From NCBI RefSeq assembly GCF_027856955.1, contig NZ_JAPSMD010000005.1, forward strand, positions 1 through 55,557: 55,557 nt of DNA, read 5' to 3'. The DNA is from Falsiroseomonas oryzae (lineage in GTDB: Bacteria > Pseudomonadota > Alphaproteobacteria > Acetobacterales > Acetobacteraceae). A model generated the notes under the pieces. The model was not told where the DNA came from. It did not search any database and was given only the letters and a program-made list of their open reading frames with translations. This document shows positions 1-8,817 of the stretch, piece by piece. How positions within the stretch are numbered: position 1 is the first letter of the stretch; the number at the start of each line of letters is the position of its first letter. A program made the position numbers and the translations under genes.

Positions 1-443
1 GGGGCGGGCGTGGGCGCGTCCTGGGCGGGTTCGGTGTCCTCTGCGGGGGCATCCCCCTCCGCAGCGTCCTCCCCGCGCGTGGGCGCCGTGTCGGCCACCG
101 GTGCGGCAGCCTCGGCGGCGGCGCGGCGCTCGGCGTTCCGGCGCGCGATCGCGGCCGCGCTCTGCTCGTCCTCATCCGGCGCATCGCCCGCGTTCGGGTC
201 GATGCCGATAGCACGCAGCCCATCGTCGGTGATCTTCAGCAGCATCTCGTCGCCCTCAACCGTCCACTTCGCGATCGCGTCATCGGCGGGGTGGTGCACG
301 CCGATCACCAGGTCCTGCTTCAGCAGCGCCTGCGCCACCTTCTGCCGCGCGCCGGCGGGGAGCCGCTCTGGCGGGTAGGCCAGGTGCTCGGGATGCTCGG
401 CGGCGGCGGTGAGGATCGCGCGCTGGGTGTCGGAAAGCTTCAT
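1..443 (-). CDS. DUF3489 domain protein, 3' end outside the window
   Basis: The reading frame opens at an ATG at 443 and stays open to the left edge, so the C-terminus is missing. It begins MKLSDTQRAILTAAAEHPE and continues with LPAGARQKVAQALLKQ, the pattern of the small DUF3489 family of alphaproteobacteria and their phages. The first 85 residues look like a winged-helix fold that would bind nucleic acid, which is an inference. After that comes a low-complexity Ala/Glu/Asp/Pro tail. The start overlaps the stop of the upstream gene by ATGA, so the two are probably translated together. The exact function is unknown. It is divergent from the phage late operon and could be an early gene of the same element. 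Confidence 0.7.
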   Translation of the reverse strand, partial: MKLSDTQRAILTAAAEHPEHLAYPPERLPAGARQKVAQALLKQDLVIGVHHPADDAIAKWTVEGDEMLLKITDDGLRAIGIDPNAGDAPDEDEQSAAAIARRNAERRAAAEAAAPVADTAPTRGEDAAEGDAPAEDTEPAQDAPTPA

Positions 444-778
444 CGTCGGGGTCTCCGGTTCCGGGAGCCGACCCTCGGCCCCCGACTGCCGGGAGCCCCG
501 CCGGGCAGAACCCGGTTGGGGCGGTGCGGTAGCGTCCCGCGCCAGGCGGGGTATTCGCCCCGCCGGAAGTGCTGATCCGCGATGTCCTTCAGCTTTGCCG
601 TGGCGTCCGCGAGCCAGGCCGTCTCGCCTCAAAGCACCATCTCGGGATCCGCGCCGAAATGATCCGCACTGGCCTGCTGCAACTCGGCGATCAGAGTGTC
701 GAACTCGGCCTTGTGCTTCAGGAACGCGGCGAGGCTGCGCTCCTGGTTGCGTGCGGCGCGGGCGTCTCGGTCGGTCAT
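440..778 (-). pseudogene. Small conserved phage-type protein interrupted by in-frame TGA
   Basis: An ATG at 778 follows a good ribosome binding site (GGAGAGGA, reverse strand) and encodes 49 residues up to a TGA at 631-629. The same frame continues open after that stop for another 62 codons and closes at 440, overlapping the DUF3489 start by ATGA. The joined protein reads as one family member: an Asp/Arg-rich N-terminus, then DHFGADPEMVL, the TGA, then GETAWLADATAKLKDIADQ. Short phage proteins of this kind usually have a tryptophan near that position, so TGG to TGA is the simplest explanation. Either the gene is a pseudogene or only the 49-residue product (629-778) is made. Function unknown. 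Confidence 0.5.
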
Positions 779-900
779 TGTCCTCTCCGTCTGCGGCGCG
801 CTGCTCCGCGCGTGACGGACCATTCGCGCTGTGGCGAGGGCTGAGCCAAGCGCGATCGAGCGTCGCGTTGCTGCTATGAATAGGGGGTTCTGATCACATC

Positions 901-1471
901 ATGATCGCTGTCGCGCAGCCGGGCCGCGTGGCCTCGCAGCGCGAGGTGGCGCGCCGCCTCGGCGTCTCCCACACGGCCCTGCAGAAGGCGCAGCGCGCCG
1001 GCCGCATCGCGCCAGAGTCCGATGGCGCTTGGGACGTCGAGAAGGTCCGCGCGCGACTGGCCGATAGCAGCGATCCCGTCCGGAAGACGGCGACGCTCGC
1101 GCAGCCGACGCCGGCAGCACCGCGGCCGGTCTCGCCGCCGATCGCAGCGCCCGCGCCCGATCCGCTGCCGCGTGCCGCCCAGAACACGTTTCCACGATGC
1201 GCGCACGGCGAACGAGGTGCTGAAGGCGCAGGAGCGCAGGCTGCGGCTCGATGAGCGCAAGGGGAAGCTGGTCGACAAGGCCCGCGCCCTGCTGCTGGTG
1301 CACCGCCTCGCCAAGGAGGAGCGCGACGCCATCCTCGCCTGGCCGGCCCGTGTGGCTGCCGAGATGGCCGCCGAGTTCGGTGTCGACACGCACCGCCTGC
1401 AGACCATGATGGACACGCGGCTCCGCGAGCATCTCGCGGCCCGGCATGATGTCCGGGCGAGCGTCGGCTGA
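901..1471 (+). pseudogene. Terminase small subunit (Nu1-like), frameshifted
   Basis: The small terminase subunit recognises phage DNA and recruits the large subunit. The N-terminal frame starts at the ATG at 901 and carries a helix-turn-helix (SQREVARRLGVSHTALQKAQ, about residues 12-31), as in lambda Nu1-type proteins. The conserved C-terminal part (ARTANEVLKAQERRLRLDE) lies in the next frame up to 1471. The break is near 1185-1200, and the total length of 571 bases is one more than a multiple of three. A single-base insertion explains both facts. The stop overlaps the terL start (TGATG). It could be a sequencing error, but several neighbours are broken as well. Confidence 0.8.
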
Positions 1472-3439
1472 TGGCGGGCGAGCATCTGCTGGAGGAGGTC
1501 GGCCGCTTCGACGGCGACGCCGAGATCCTGCAGGCCTGGCGCGACGGCATGGCGCCGGAGCCGGCGCTGCTGGTCTCGGAGTGGGCGGACAAGCATCGCG
1601 TGCTCGGCTCGCGCGGCTCTGCCGAGCCCGGTCCGTGGCGCACGGTCCGCACGCCCTACCTGCGCGAGATTATGGATGCGCTGTCGCCGGCGCAGGCCGC
1701 GCGTCGCGTCGTCTTTATGAAGGGGGCGCAGGTTGGGGGTACGGAATGCGGCAACAACTGGATCGGTTACGTCATCCACCACGCGCCGGGCCCGATGCTC
1801 GCGGTGCAGCCGACGACGGAACTGGCGAAGCGCTTCTCCGATCAGCGCATCGATCCGCTGGTCGAGGAGACGCCGGCGATCCGCGAGCGGGTGGCGCCGG
1901 CCCGCTCGCGCGACAGCGGCAATCGCCAGCTGTCGAAGGAATTCCCCGGTGGCCAGCTGGTGATGACCGGCGCGAACAGCGCCGTCGGCCTGCGCTCCAT
2001 GTCGGCGCGGTTCCTGTTCTTGGACGAGATCGACGCCTATCCCGGCGATGTCGAGGGCGAGGGTGACCCGATCGCGCTCGTCGAAGCGCGCCCGCACCTT
2101 CGGCTGGCGACGGAAGGTGTTCCTCGTCAGCACACCGACCATCGCCGGCCTGTCGCGGATCGAGCGTGAGCATCTGGCGACCGACCAGCGACGCTACTTC
2201 GTGCCCTGTCCGCATTGCGGCCACCGCCAGCACCTGCGCTTCGAGCGGCTGCTCTGGGACGCGGGCGAGCCCGAGACGGCGCGCTACCTCTGCGAGGACT
2301 GCGACGGCGCGATCGGCGAGCAGCACAAGGCGGCGATGCTGGCCGCGGGCGAATGGCGGGCCACGGCCACGGCGACGGACCCGCACGCGATCGGCTTCCA
2401 CATCTCGGCGCTCTGCTCCCCGCCGGGCTGGATGCCCTGGTCTGAGATCGCCCGGCTCTGGCTCGCCGCGCAGGGCGACGACCGGGCGATCAAGACCTTC
2501 CGCAACACCGTCCTCGGCGAAACCTGGCAGGTGGCAGGCGAGGCACCGGACTGGCAGCGGCTCTACGACCGCCGCGAACACTGGCCCGCGGGCACCGTGC
2601 CGATGGGCGGGCTGCTGCTCACCGCCGGCGTGGACGTGCAGCGGGACTGCCTCGAAGCGAGCCTCTGGGCCTGGGGCCAGGATCGGCAGTCCTGGTTGGT
2701 GGAACACCGCGTGCTGGCGGGCAACCCGTTCGAGGCGCCGGTGTGGAAAGAGCTGCGCCTGCTGCTGCGCGAGAACTGGCGACACGCCAGCGGGCACCGA
2801 CTGCCTGTGGCGATGGCGGCGATCGACAGTGGCGACGGCATGACCACCGCGGAGGTCTATTCGTTCGTCCGCCGGGCCGGTGCCGGCCGCGCGATCGCGG
2901 TGAAGGGCCAGGACGGTCTCAGCGCCGCGGTCGGCCAGCCGGCGGCGACGGAGGTGCGGCGGAACGGGCGGAAGCTCGGCGGGCTGAAGGTCTGGCCGGT
3001 CGGCTCCTCCTTCCTGAAGGGCGAGACCTACGGCTGGCTGAAGCTGGAGCGGCCGACGGAGGAGAGCGGCGATCCCTTCCCGCCGGGCTATGTGCACCTG
3101 CCGGTGCATGCGGCCGGGGAAGAATTCTGCCGCCAGCTCACGGCGGAGCAGCTCGTGGCCCGCGCTGGCCGCAACGGGTTTCGCCGACTGGAATGGGTGA
3201 AGACGCGTGAGCGGAACGAGGCGCCGGACTGCCGGGTCTATGCTCGCGCTGCCGCGGCGGCGCTTGGCATGGACGGCTGGGGCGAGGGTCGGTGGGCGCG
3301 CATGGCTGATGCGCTGTCCTTGCCGGCAGCCGAGCTTCCCACCGGCGTGAATGTCACTCGGCCATCGCCGTCGCCAGTCGCGACTGACGCCCACCGTCCG
3401 CGCGGCTGGCTCGCGCCGCGCAGCGAGTGGCTGCGCTAG
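1471..3439 (+). pseudogene. Terminase large subunit (GpA family), frameshifted
   Basis: This is the ATPase/nuclease motor that packages phage DNA. The first frame (from ATG 1471) holds the ATPase domain: a Walker A-like MKGAQVGGTE at about residues 83-92 and a Walker B-like FLFLDEIDAYP at 181-191. The frame then changes near 2085-2095, in a GC-repeat stretch. The rest runs in another frame to 3439 and includes a CPHC...CEDC zinc-binding pair and the GpA nuclease half starting around TAGVDVQ. The span of 1969 bases is not a multiple of three; a two-base deletion would restore GpA-like length (about 656 residues). It probably is not functional as read. Confidence 0.85.
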
Positions 3440-3565
3440 CTAGGCCACATACGGCCTGCGCCGCAGCGGGCTAAGCTGGCCCCAATTGATCACGAGCGGA
3501 GCGCCGGCTCTATTGAAGGGCGTTGGCGATCGACGACGGATCGCGGCGACACGGGGGTGGGTCCG

Positions 3566-4174
3566 ATGACGGCGGCAGCCATCGACTTCTGGTTCACGAT
3601 GGGAAGCACCTACACCTTCCTTACGGTCAGCCGAATCGACGAAGCGGCTCGCGCGGCCGGCGTCCACGTTCGAATGCGGTGCTTCAAGAGTGTCGGCGCA
3701 CTCACCGGCGGCACGCAACTGCCGTTTCTACCAGATACGGCGAAGATGAGGTACATGTGGCGCGACATCGCACGCCGCGCCGACAAGCTTGGACTGAAGG
3801 TCAGCCTGCCAGCGCCTTATCCGGCGCCGAGCCCGCCGCGCGCGAACCGTGTGGCGACGGTGGGCATGCGCGAGGGATGGGGTCCAGCCTATGTGCGGTC
3901 TGCGTATCGTCACTGGTTCGAGCGCGGCGTTGGCAATGGCGGCGAGGAGAACCTCCGGTTCGCGCTCATGGACTGTGGGCAGGGCGACGCGATCGATCGG
4001 ATACTCACCCTGGCCGACAGCGACGAGGTCGTGCAGGACCTTGACCGCGCGACGGAGGAGGCGCGGGGGCTCGGCCTGTTTGGATCACCAAGTTTCGTCG
4101 TAGGGAAGGAAGTGTTCTGGGGTGACGACCACCTCGAAGAGGCACTTCGCTGGGCGAAGCACGGTCGCTTGTGA
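3566..4174 (+). CDS. DsbA-like / 2-hydroxychromene-2-carboxylate isomerase family protein
   Basis: A roughly 200-residue thioredoxin-fold protein of the DsbA/kappa-GST type. The N-terminus IDFWFTMGSTYTFL matches the first strand and active-site loop of 2-hydroxychromene-2-carboxylate isomerases, which use a Ser rather than a CXXC. The C-terminus keeps the family signature GLFGSPSFVVGKEVFWGDD, with the cis-proline loop. It therefore probably does glutathione-dependent isomerisation of aromatic breakdown products rather than disulfide exchange. It sits between terL and the gpW-like gene, where no phage function is expected, so it reads as cargo. The ATG at 3566 has a G-rich sequence ahead of it; a GTG at 3557 is also possible. 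Confidence 0.8.
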   Translation: MTAAAIDFWFTMGSTYTFLTVSRIDEAARAAGVHVRMRCFKSVGALTGGTQLPFLPDTAKMRYMWRDIARRADKLGLKVSLPAPYPAPSPPRANRVATVGMREGWGPAYVRSAYRHWFERGVGNGGEENLRFALMDCGQGDAIDRILTLADSDEVVQDLDRATEEARGLGLFGSPSFVVGKEVFWGDDHLEEALRWAKHGRL

Positions 4175-4365
4175 TGGTTGCTCCGTCTGGTTGACCTTCT
4201 GCAGTCCACCTGAAGACGGCGAGCCATTTCCGAGGTGCTGAGGCGCCACTCGCGGCGCTGCCTGTGCCAGCGGCCCGACGCGTGATGCGGCCGTGATCGG
4301 CCAGAGTGCGCTGGCATGCAATTGCCTAGGCGCGATCCGGTATTTACGCCGAGCGGAGGCCGAAC

Positions 4366-4602
4366 ATGGATCCGACCGTGCTCGCCTGGGCGCTGGCGCA
4401 GCCCGTCGGCAGCCGCGCGGCGGCGCTCGCCGCGGCGTACACGGGCGGCACCACGCGCGTGACCTTCGACGGGCGCATGGTGGAGTACCGGAGCTTGGAT
4501 GAGCTTGGTCGCGCGCTGGCCGTGCTGCGCGGTGCGGAGAGCAATGCTGCGCGTCGGCCATCCGTCACGCTGGCCAGCTTCTCGCGCGGGGGAAGCAGGT
4601 GA
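4366..4602 (+). CDS. gpW-like head-tail connector protein
   Basis: A 78-residue protein immediately before the portal gene, the position of lambda gpW. It has Ala-rich helices at residues 5-27 and then VTFDGRMVEYRSLDELGRAL, the beta-hairpin plus helix typical of the gpW family, which plugs the portal channel and stabilises packaged DNA. The ATG at 4366 follows GCGGAGG with good spacing. Its stop overlaps the portal start (TGATG). This gene looks intact. Confidence 0.75.
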   Translation: MDPTVLAWALAQPVGSRAAALAAAYTGGTTRVTFDGRMVEYRSLDELGRALAVLRGAESNAARRPSVTLASFSRGGSR

Positions 4603-6074
4603 TGGGGCGTCTCCGGGATGCCTGGCAGGCGCTGCGCGGCTACGCCGCCGCGCAGGACCAGCGTGCTTCCGCCTGGGCGCCCTCCGGTGGCAGCGCCACC
4701 TCTGAGGTCGGCACCGCCGCCGCGACGGTCGCACGGCGCGCCCGCGATGCCGTCCGCAATGATCCCTATGCCAGCCGCATCGTCGATCTCTGGACGGGGA
4801 ACGCGGTAGGCGCCGGCATCACCACGCGCTGGCCGGACGCCGCGCACAGCGGTGCGTGGCAGCGATGGGCGGAGAGCACCGGCTGCGACACAGAGGGGCG
4901 GCTGGATCTCTACGGGCTGCAGGCGCTGGTCATGCGGGCGGTGGTCGAGAGCGGCGAATGCTTTGTGCGCTTCCTGATGGCGGAGCCGTCGCCCGCGAAT
5001 CCGATTGGCCTGCGGCTGCAGGTATTGGAGGCGGACCACCTCGACACGTCGCGGAATGGCATGCTGGCGGGTGCCGCCACGATCCAGGGCATCGCCCTCG
5101 GCGAGGCCGGCGAGCCGATCGGCTACTGGCTGCACCGCGTGCATCCCGGCGCCGGCTGGATCCTGCCGAGTGCTACCTGGCTCGGCAGCGAGCGCATCCC
5201 GGCCGGCGACGTGCTGCACGTCTATCGCAAGCGCCGACCCGGCCAGCTGCGCGACGTGTCGTGGCTCGCTCCGGTGCTGCTCCGCCTGCGCGACCTCGGC
5301 GACTATGAGGCCGCCCTGCTGATGAAGGCGAAGATCGAGGCCTGCCTCGCGGCCGTGGTGACCGAGGAGGGCGCCGATGCGCTGACCGGCACTGCCGCCG
5401 GCCTGCTCCGGGACGCGCACGGCCGCACCGTCGAGAGCTTCGAGCCGGGAATGATCCTCTATCGCCGCGGCATGGGTAGCGTGGAGGTGGTGAACCCCTC
5501 CGGTGGTGGATCGCATGCTGCCTTTGCTCGCCGCGCGCTCGAGGCCGCCGCGGTCGGCGCTGGGCTGACCTACGACCAGGTCTCCGGCGATCTGACCCAG
5601 GCGAACTACTCCAGCCTCCGCGCCGGCAAGATCGAGTTCCACCGGCTCTGCGAGCAGGTCCAGTACGGCATGCTCATTCCCATGCTGGTGCGGCCCGTCG
5701 CGGACCGCTTCCACGCGCAGGGCGCGCTGCTCGGGCTGTGGGGCACGGACATGCCGGACGGCGTGTCACACGTCCCGCCGGCGCACGAGATGATCGACCC
5801 GCTGAAGGACGCCACGGCTCTGATAGCCCAGGTCCGCGCCGGCTTCGTACCGCAGCCGGAGGCCGCCGGCGCTTTCGGCTACGACTTCCGCGCGGCCGCG
5901 GAGATGATCCGCGAGGCCAACGCCCTGCTCGACGAGGCGGGAATCTCGCTCGACACCGATCCGCGCCGCGTCGCGAAATCCGGCAGTGCGCAGGATGCAG
6001 CACAGATGGCTGCGGTGGAGATCGCCGCAACAGGCGCCGCCGCACCGCCCCGCGAAGCACCAGCACAGGGCTGA
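4602..6074 (+). CDS. Phage portal protein, lambda family
   Basis: The portal is a dodecameric ring at the capsid vertex through which DNA enters and leaves. About 490 residues is usual for the lambda gpB-type family. Recognisable parts are ARDAVRNDPYASRIVDLWTG near residue 50, the GECFVRFLM strand, LEADHLDT, and the conserved YSSLRAGKIEFHRL helix near residue 340. The gene is unbroken. An alternative GTG start lies one codon upstream. The last 25 codons (from about 5992) occur again in diverged form at 7668 and 11066, and cargo genes follow immediately instead of the protease gene. Confidence 0.9.
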   Translation: MGRLRDAWQALRGYAAAQDQRASAWAPSGGSATSEVGTAAATVARRARDAVRNDPYASRIVDLWTGNAVGAGITTRWPDAAHSGAWQRWAESTGCDTEGRLDLYGLQALVMRAVVESGECFVRFLMAEPSPANPIGLRLQVLEADHLDTSRNGMLAGAATIQGIALGEAGEPIGYWLHRVHPGAGWILPSATWLGSERIPAGDVLHVYRKRRPGQLRDVSWLAPVLLRLRDLGDYEAALLMKAKIEACLAAVVTEEGADALTGTAAGLLRDAHGRTVESFEPGMILYRRGMGSVEVVNPSGGGSHAAFARRALEAAAVGAGLTYDQVSGDLTQANYSSLRAGKIEFHRLCEQVQYGMLIPMLVRPVADRFHAQGALLGLWGTDMPDGVSHVPPAHEMIDPLKDATALIAQVRAGFVPQPEAAGAFGYDFRAAAEMIREANALLDEAGISLDTDPRRVAKSGSAQDAAQMAAVEIAATGAAAPPREAPAQG

Positions 6075-6077
6075 TCA
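5992..6077 (+). repeat. Portal 3'-tail repeat, copy 1 (within the portal gene)
   Basis: This is the end of the intact portal gene, encoding QDAAQMAAVEIAATGAAAPP and ending with CCAGCACAGGGCTGATCA at 6060-6077. Related copies lie at 7668-7739 and 11066-11137. Copy 1 and copy 3 share the final 18 bases exactly, including the stop codon; elsewhere they differ mainly at third codon positions. Confidence 0.85.
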
Positions 6078-6124
6078 CGGCGGGGTCGAGCCACAGCGCG
6101 GGTTTCTCGGAAGTGCGGCGCAGC

Positions 6125-7495
6125 CTATCCGCCAGTGATGGGTGTTGTGGGCGGCGGGATGAGGTCGCCGGGCGGTCGATCACCCAGCCGGGAATCGAGC
6201 TCGCGGCGCAGCGCGTGCTCCTCGAAATCCAGCGTCGTGGTGTCCCGCGCCGACCCATGCCACCACCGCACAAGCGGGTTCTCCGATCGCGCAGCTGCGC
6301 GCTCTGCCTCGATCTCGCGCAGGCGCGCGCGGACCTCGGCGAGGCTCATCTCCTGGGGCAGCCGCTCATGGGCGCCCCCCGCTGGCAGCGGCAGCGGCAG
6401 GTTATGCCTGCCAAAGCTGGGTGGCTGAGCGTTCCACGCAGCTGCGGCGGCCACGAATGTCTCGCTTGGCGTACCTACGCTGGCCACCTCGACTGGTTCG
6501 AGCCGCGGCACGTTCTCAGCATCGGACCGCCACCCCCATCGGATCGATCCGTAGTAGGTGCCTGCCTGTCGACCCTCGACGGCCAGCGCCGCGGTCTCGA
6601 AAGTCTGCCGCGATTCCGGACCGTGCCCGGACAGCCGTGCCGTATCGTCCAACCGCGCCGGCTTCTCATGGGGTACGCCCGCCTCGTCGGTATAGCGACA
6701 GCCCCAGGCGATCTCGGCCATCGGCTCGGAGGCGCCCAGCGTCGGCTGCGCGGACGGCGGGTTCTCCATGCCGTAGATCGGTGTGTGATGGGCTGGGGGC
6801 CGATCGATCCAACTGCGCCCGCCGCCCTCTTCCGGCACGGAGCGGCTTTCTGCCCTGAGCGGGTTGTAGAAGGGGTTGCCGTTCCGCACAGTCGTCACCC
6901 GCTGCACGAACCCGATCCGCTCCGCGTCCACCTGCGGACCGGGCACCAAGGCCAGCGTGATGCTGCAGCCAGCATGGGCTGCCCCGTCCGGCTCGCTGGT
7001 CAGCTCATAGCGCGTGACGTCCCATGTGCCGCCGAGCGTCTCCAGCAGGGGCTGCAGAGCGAGCGGCGCAGCTTCGAGCCCAACCGCCGGCGCGCCGCCT
7101 GCCTGCTGGACCACATGCGCCAACTCATGTGCCAGGATCCCGCGTTCCGTCGTCGCCCCTGGCGCGCGGCGCCCCGGCGCGAAGGCGATGTCCGGCCCGA
7201 GTGTGAAGGCGACGGCACCCAGGCGGCCGGCCAACGTCCTGCTGCGCGGTCCATCATGCAGTCGAACCGCGCCCAGATCGCGGCCGAGGCGGCGTTCGAA
7301 ATAGGCGCGGTCAGGCGCCGGCAACGGCACGCCAGCCTCGCCGAGCAAAGCGCGCAGCGGCGCGATACCGCCAACTGGGTTGCCGGCCCACAGCGGTGCT
7401 GGTGGTTCGGGACCGAGCAGCCGCGCCGCGGCCCGCTCGGCCGCCCGCTCACGGTCACCAGCCGCGCCGTCACGGGTAGCGCGCAAGACATGCAC
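6125..7495 (-). CDS. DUF4157 domain protein with HELAH metal-binding motif
   Basis: Convergent to the phage operon. The N-terminal quarter is a DUF4157 domain: FERRLGRDLGAVRLHDGP, then AFTLGPDIAFAPG, then ILAHELAHVVQQ with the zinc-type HELAH at about residues 123-127. DUF4157 proteins are strongly associated with extracellular contractile injection systems and their toxins. The remaining 320 residues have no domain I recognise. The GTG at 7495 (VHVLRATRDGAAGD) is preferred because proteins of this family usually begin this way. The frame stays open to 7732, but that extension is antisense to portal-tail copy 2 and unlikely to be real. No injection-system gene is nearby, so this is probably a phage-borne passenger. 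Confidence 0.75.
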   Translation of the reverse strand: MHVLRATRDGAAGDRERAAERAAARLLGPEPPAPLWAGNPVGGIAPLRALLGEAGVPLPAPDRAYFERRLGRDLGAVRLHDGPRSRTLAGRLGAVAFTLGPDIAFAPGRRAPGATTERGILAHELAHVVQQAGGAPAVGLEAAPLALQPLLETLGGTWDVTRYELTSEPDGAAHAGCSITLALVPGPQVDAERIGFVQRVTTVRNGNPFYNPLRAESRSVPEEGGGRSWIDRPPAHHTPIYGMENPPSAQPTLGASEPMAEIAWGCRYTDEAGVPHEKPARLDDTARLSGHGPESRQTFETAALAVEGRQAGTYYGSIRWGWRSDAENVPRLEPVEVASVGTPSETFVAAAAAWNAQPPSFGRHNLPLPLPAGGAHERLPQEMSLAEVRARLREIEAERAAARSENPLVRWWHGSARDTTTLDFEEHALRRELDSRLGDRPPGDLIPPPTTPITGG

Positions 7496-7667
7496 AGCTG
7501 CGAAATTATCGCCTGCGCTGTCAGCGCCGCAAGCTCCAAGCCGGCGCGACCTTGGCCGCTCGCTCCACCGCTTTGCTCCCGGCGCAGCTTGGCTGCCACG
7601 GTGTGAGAGTTCGATGCGTGGCCTGCGCGTCTCCGCAGCCGACGCCAGACGGCGGACGTGATCCGCC

Positions 7668-7739
7668 CAGGACGCCGCGCAGATGGCGGCGGTGGAGATC
7701 GCCGCCACTGGCGCTGCGCCGCTGGCACGCACTGAGTAG
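7668..7739 (+). repeat. Portal 3'-tail repeat, copy 2
   Basis: The bases encode QDAAQMAAVEIAATGAA followed by a different ending (PLARTE and TAG). The protein-level match to the portal end is nearly exact, but most third codon positions differ. It therefore came from a related portal gene rather than a recent local copy. No start codon or longer frame precedes it. It closes the DUF4157 segment. Confidence 0.8.
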
Positions 7740-7886
7740 AACCGAGAGTATTCGCGGGACGGCAGAGGGCATCAGCACTGCCTATCGGCCCTGGGCAGTG
7801 CGGTCCTTGAAATGATCGTCCTACTCGGCGAAACGCAGAACCATGTTGTCGCCATCGGTGAGAACGCGATGGATCAGCTCTCGGTA

Positions 7887-8782
7887 GAAGGGCTGTCTTG
7901 AAGAGCGCGACGTGAATCTCTGAAAGCCCGCTTCATAACGGCTTCGCCAAGCGCCTGAGCAGGACAGTGGCTGCGGCGAGGACGAAGAAGGCGATGGCGG
8001 AGCTGTGCGTCGCTTCGTGGTCGCGAGCGAGGCGGCGGCATCGGGCGGTCCAGGCGAAGGTGCGTTCGATCACCCAGCGGCGGGGCTGCACGGCGAAGCC
8101 GCGGTGGCCAGGGTTCGGGCCGACGAGTTCGACGCGGACCTGCGTGGCGCCAGCGACGCGCTGTCCGGCATAGGCGCGATCTGCGTAGCACAACGCGATG
8201 AAGGGCCAGGGGCGACGCGAGGTGCGCAACAGCGCGACCCCGCCATGACTGTCATGCAGATCGGCGGGCGAGACGGCAGCCAGCAGCAGGCGCCCATCAG
8301 TGTCCACGAGCGCGTGGCGCTTGCGTCCGACGATGCGCTTGGCAGCGTCGTAGCCGCGCCGCCCGGCAACGCCGGTGCCGCCCGAGCGAGCTACCTGGGC
8401 GTCCACCACCGCAGCCGTTGGGGAGACGTCGCGCCCGGCCCGCTCGCGGTCGGCCGTCGCCAGCGCGTGGGCCATCCGCTCGAAGGCGCCGCTGCGGGCC
8501 AGCCGCAGGAACCAACGCAGGACAGTCTGCCAGGGCGGAAAGTCGCGCGGCAGGTGTCGCCAGGCGCAGCCGGTCCGCAGCACATAGAGCACACCGTCTA
8601 GCAGCGTGCGCATCGACCATCGGCGCGGCCTTCCGCAGCTCGCCGGGCCGGGCAGGAACGCCTGCGCGATCTGCCACTCCGCGTCAGTGAGCGACGTTGC
8701 ATAGGGCTGGGCCAAGCGCACAAGCTTGGCCCGGGCGGCGGGGGTCCACATCGGCAGCCTCGAAGGACGTCAGACACCCCTC
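7887..8782 (-). mobile_element. IS5-family insertion sequence
   Basis: A roughly 0.9-kb element around a single transposase gene. The probable ends are imperfect inverted repeats: GAAGGGCTGTCTTGA at 7887 and, on the other strand from 8782, GAGGGGTGTCTGACG. The outer bases and the TGTCT core agree if one gap is allowed. I could not identify a convincing target duplication. Its position between portal-tail copy 2 and the CoA ligase suggests it landed in already imported DNA. Confidence 0.65.
7933..8751 (-). CDS. IS5-family DDE transposase
   Basis: A 272-residue intact transposase. It opens with the DUF4096-like N-terminal domain of IS5 transposases (SLTDAEWQIAQAFLP, then RTLLDGVLYVLRTGCAWRHLP). 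The catalytic acidic residues are in AVVDAQVARSGG (first Asp), CYADRAYAG (second Asp) and RRWVIERTFAW (Glu with the usual Arg and Tyr/Trp context). Length and motifs are normal and there is no frame break, so the element could still be active. Confidence 0.9.
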   Translation of the reverse strand: MWTPAARAKLVRLAQPYATSLTDAEWQIAQAFLPGPASCGRPRRWSMRTLLDGVLYVLRTGCAWRHLPRDFPPWQTVLRWFLRLARSGAFERMAHALATADRERAGRDVSPTAAVVDAQVARSGGTGVAGRRGYDAAKRIVGRKRHALVDTDGRLLLAAVSPADLHDSHGGVALLRTSRRPWPFIALCYADRAYAGQRVAGATQVRVELVGPNPGHRGFAVQPRRWVIERTFAWTARCRRLARDHEATHSSAIAFFVLAAATVLLRRLAKPL

Positions 8783-8817
8783 GAACGCTGCGGACCGCCG
8801 CTCACCCCGCCAACGAG

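Noticed and set aside
5738-7606. Plus-strand frame across the portal end and the DUF4157 region
   Set aside because: It crosses two genes identified in other frames and shows no domain of its own.
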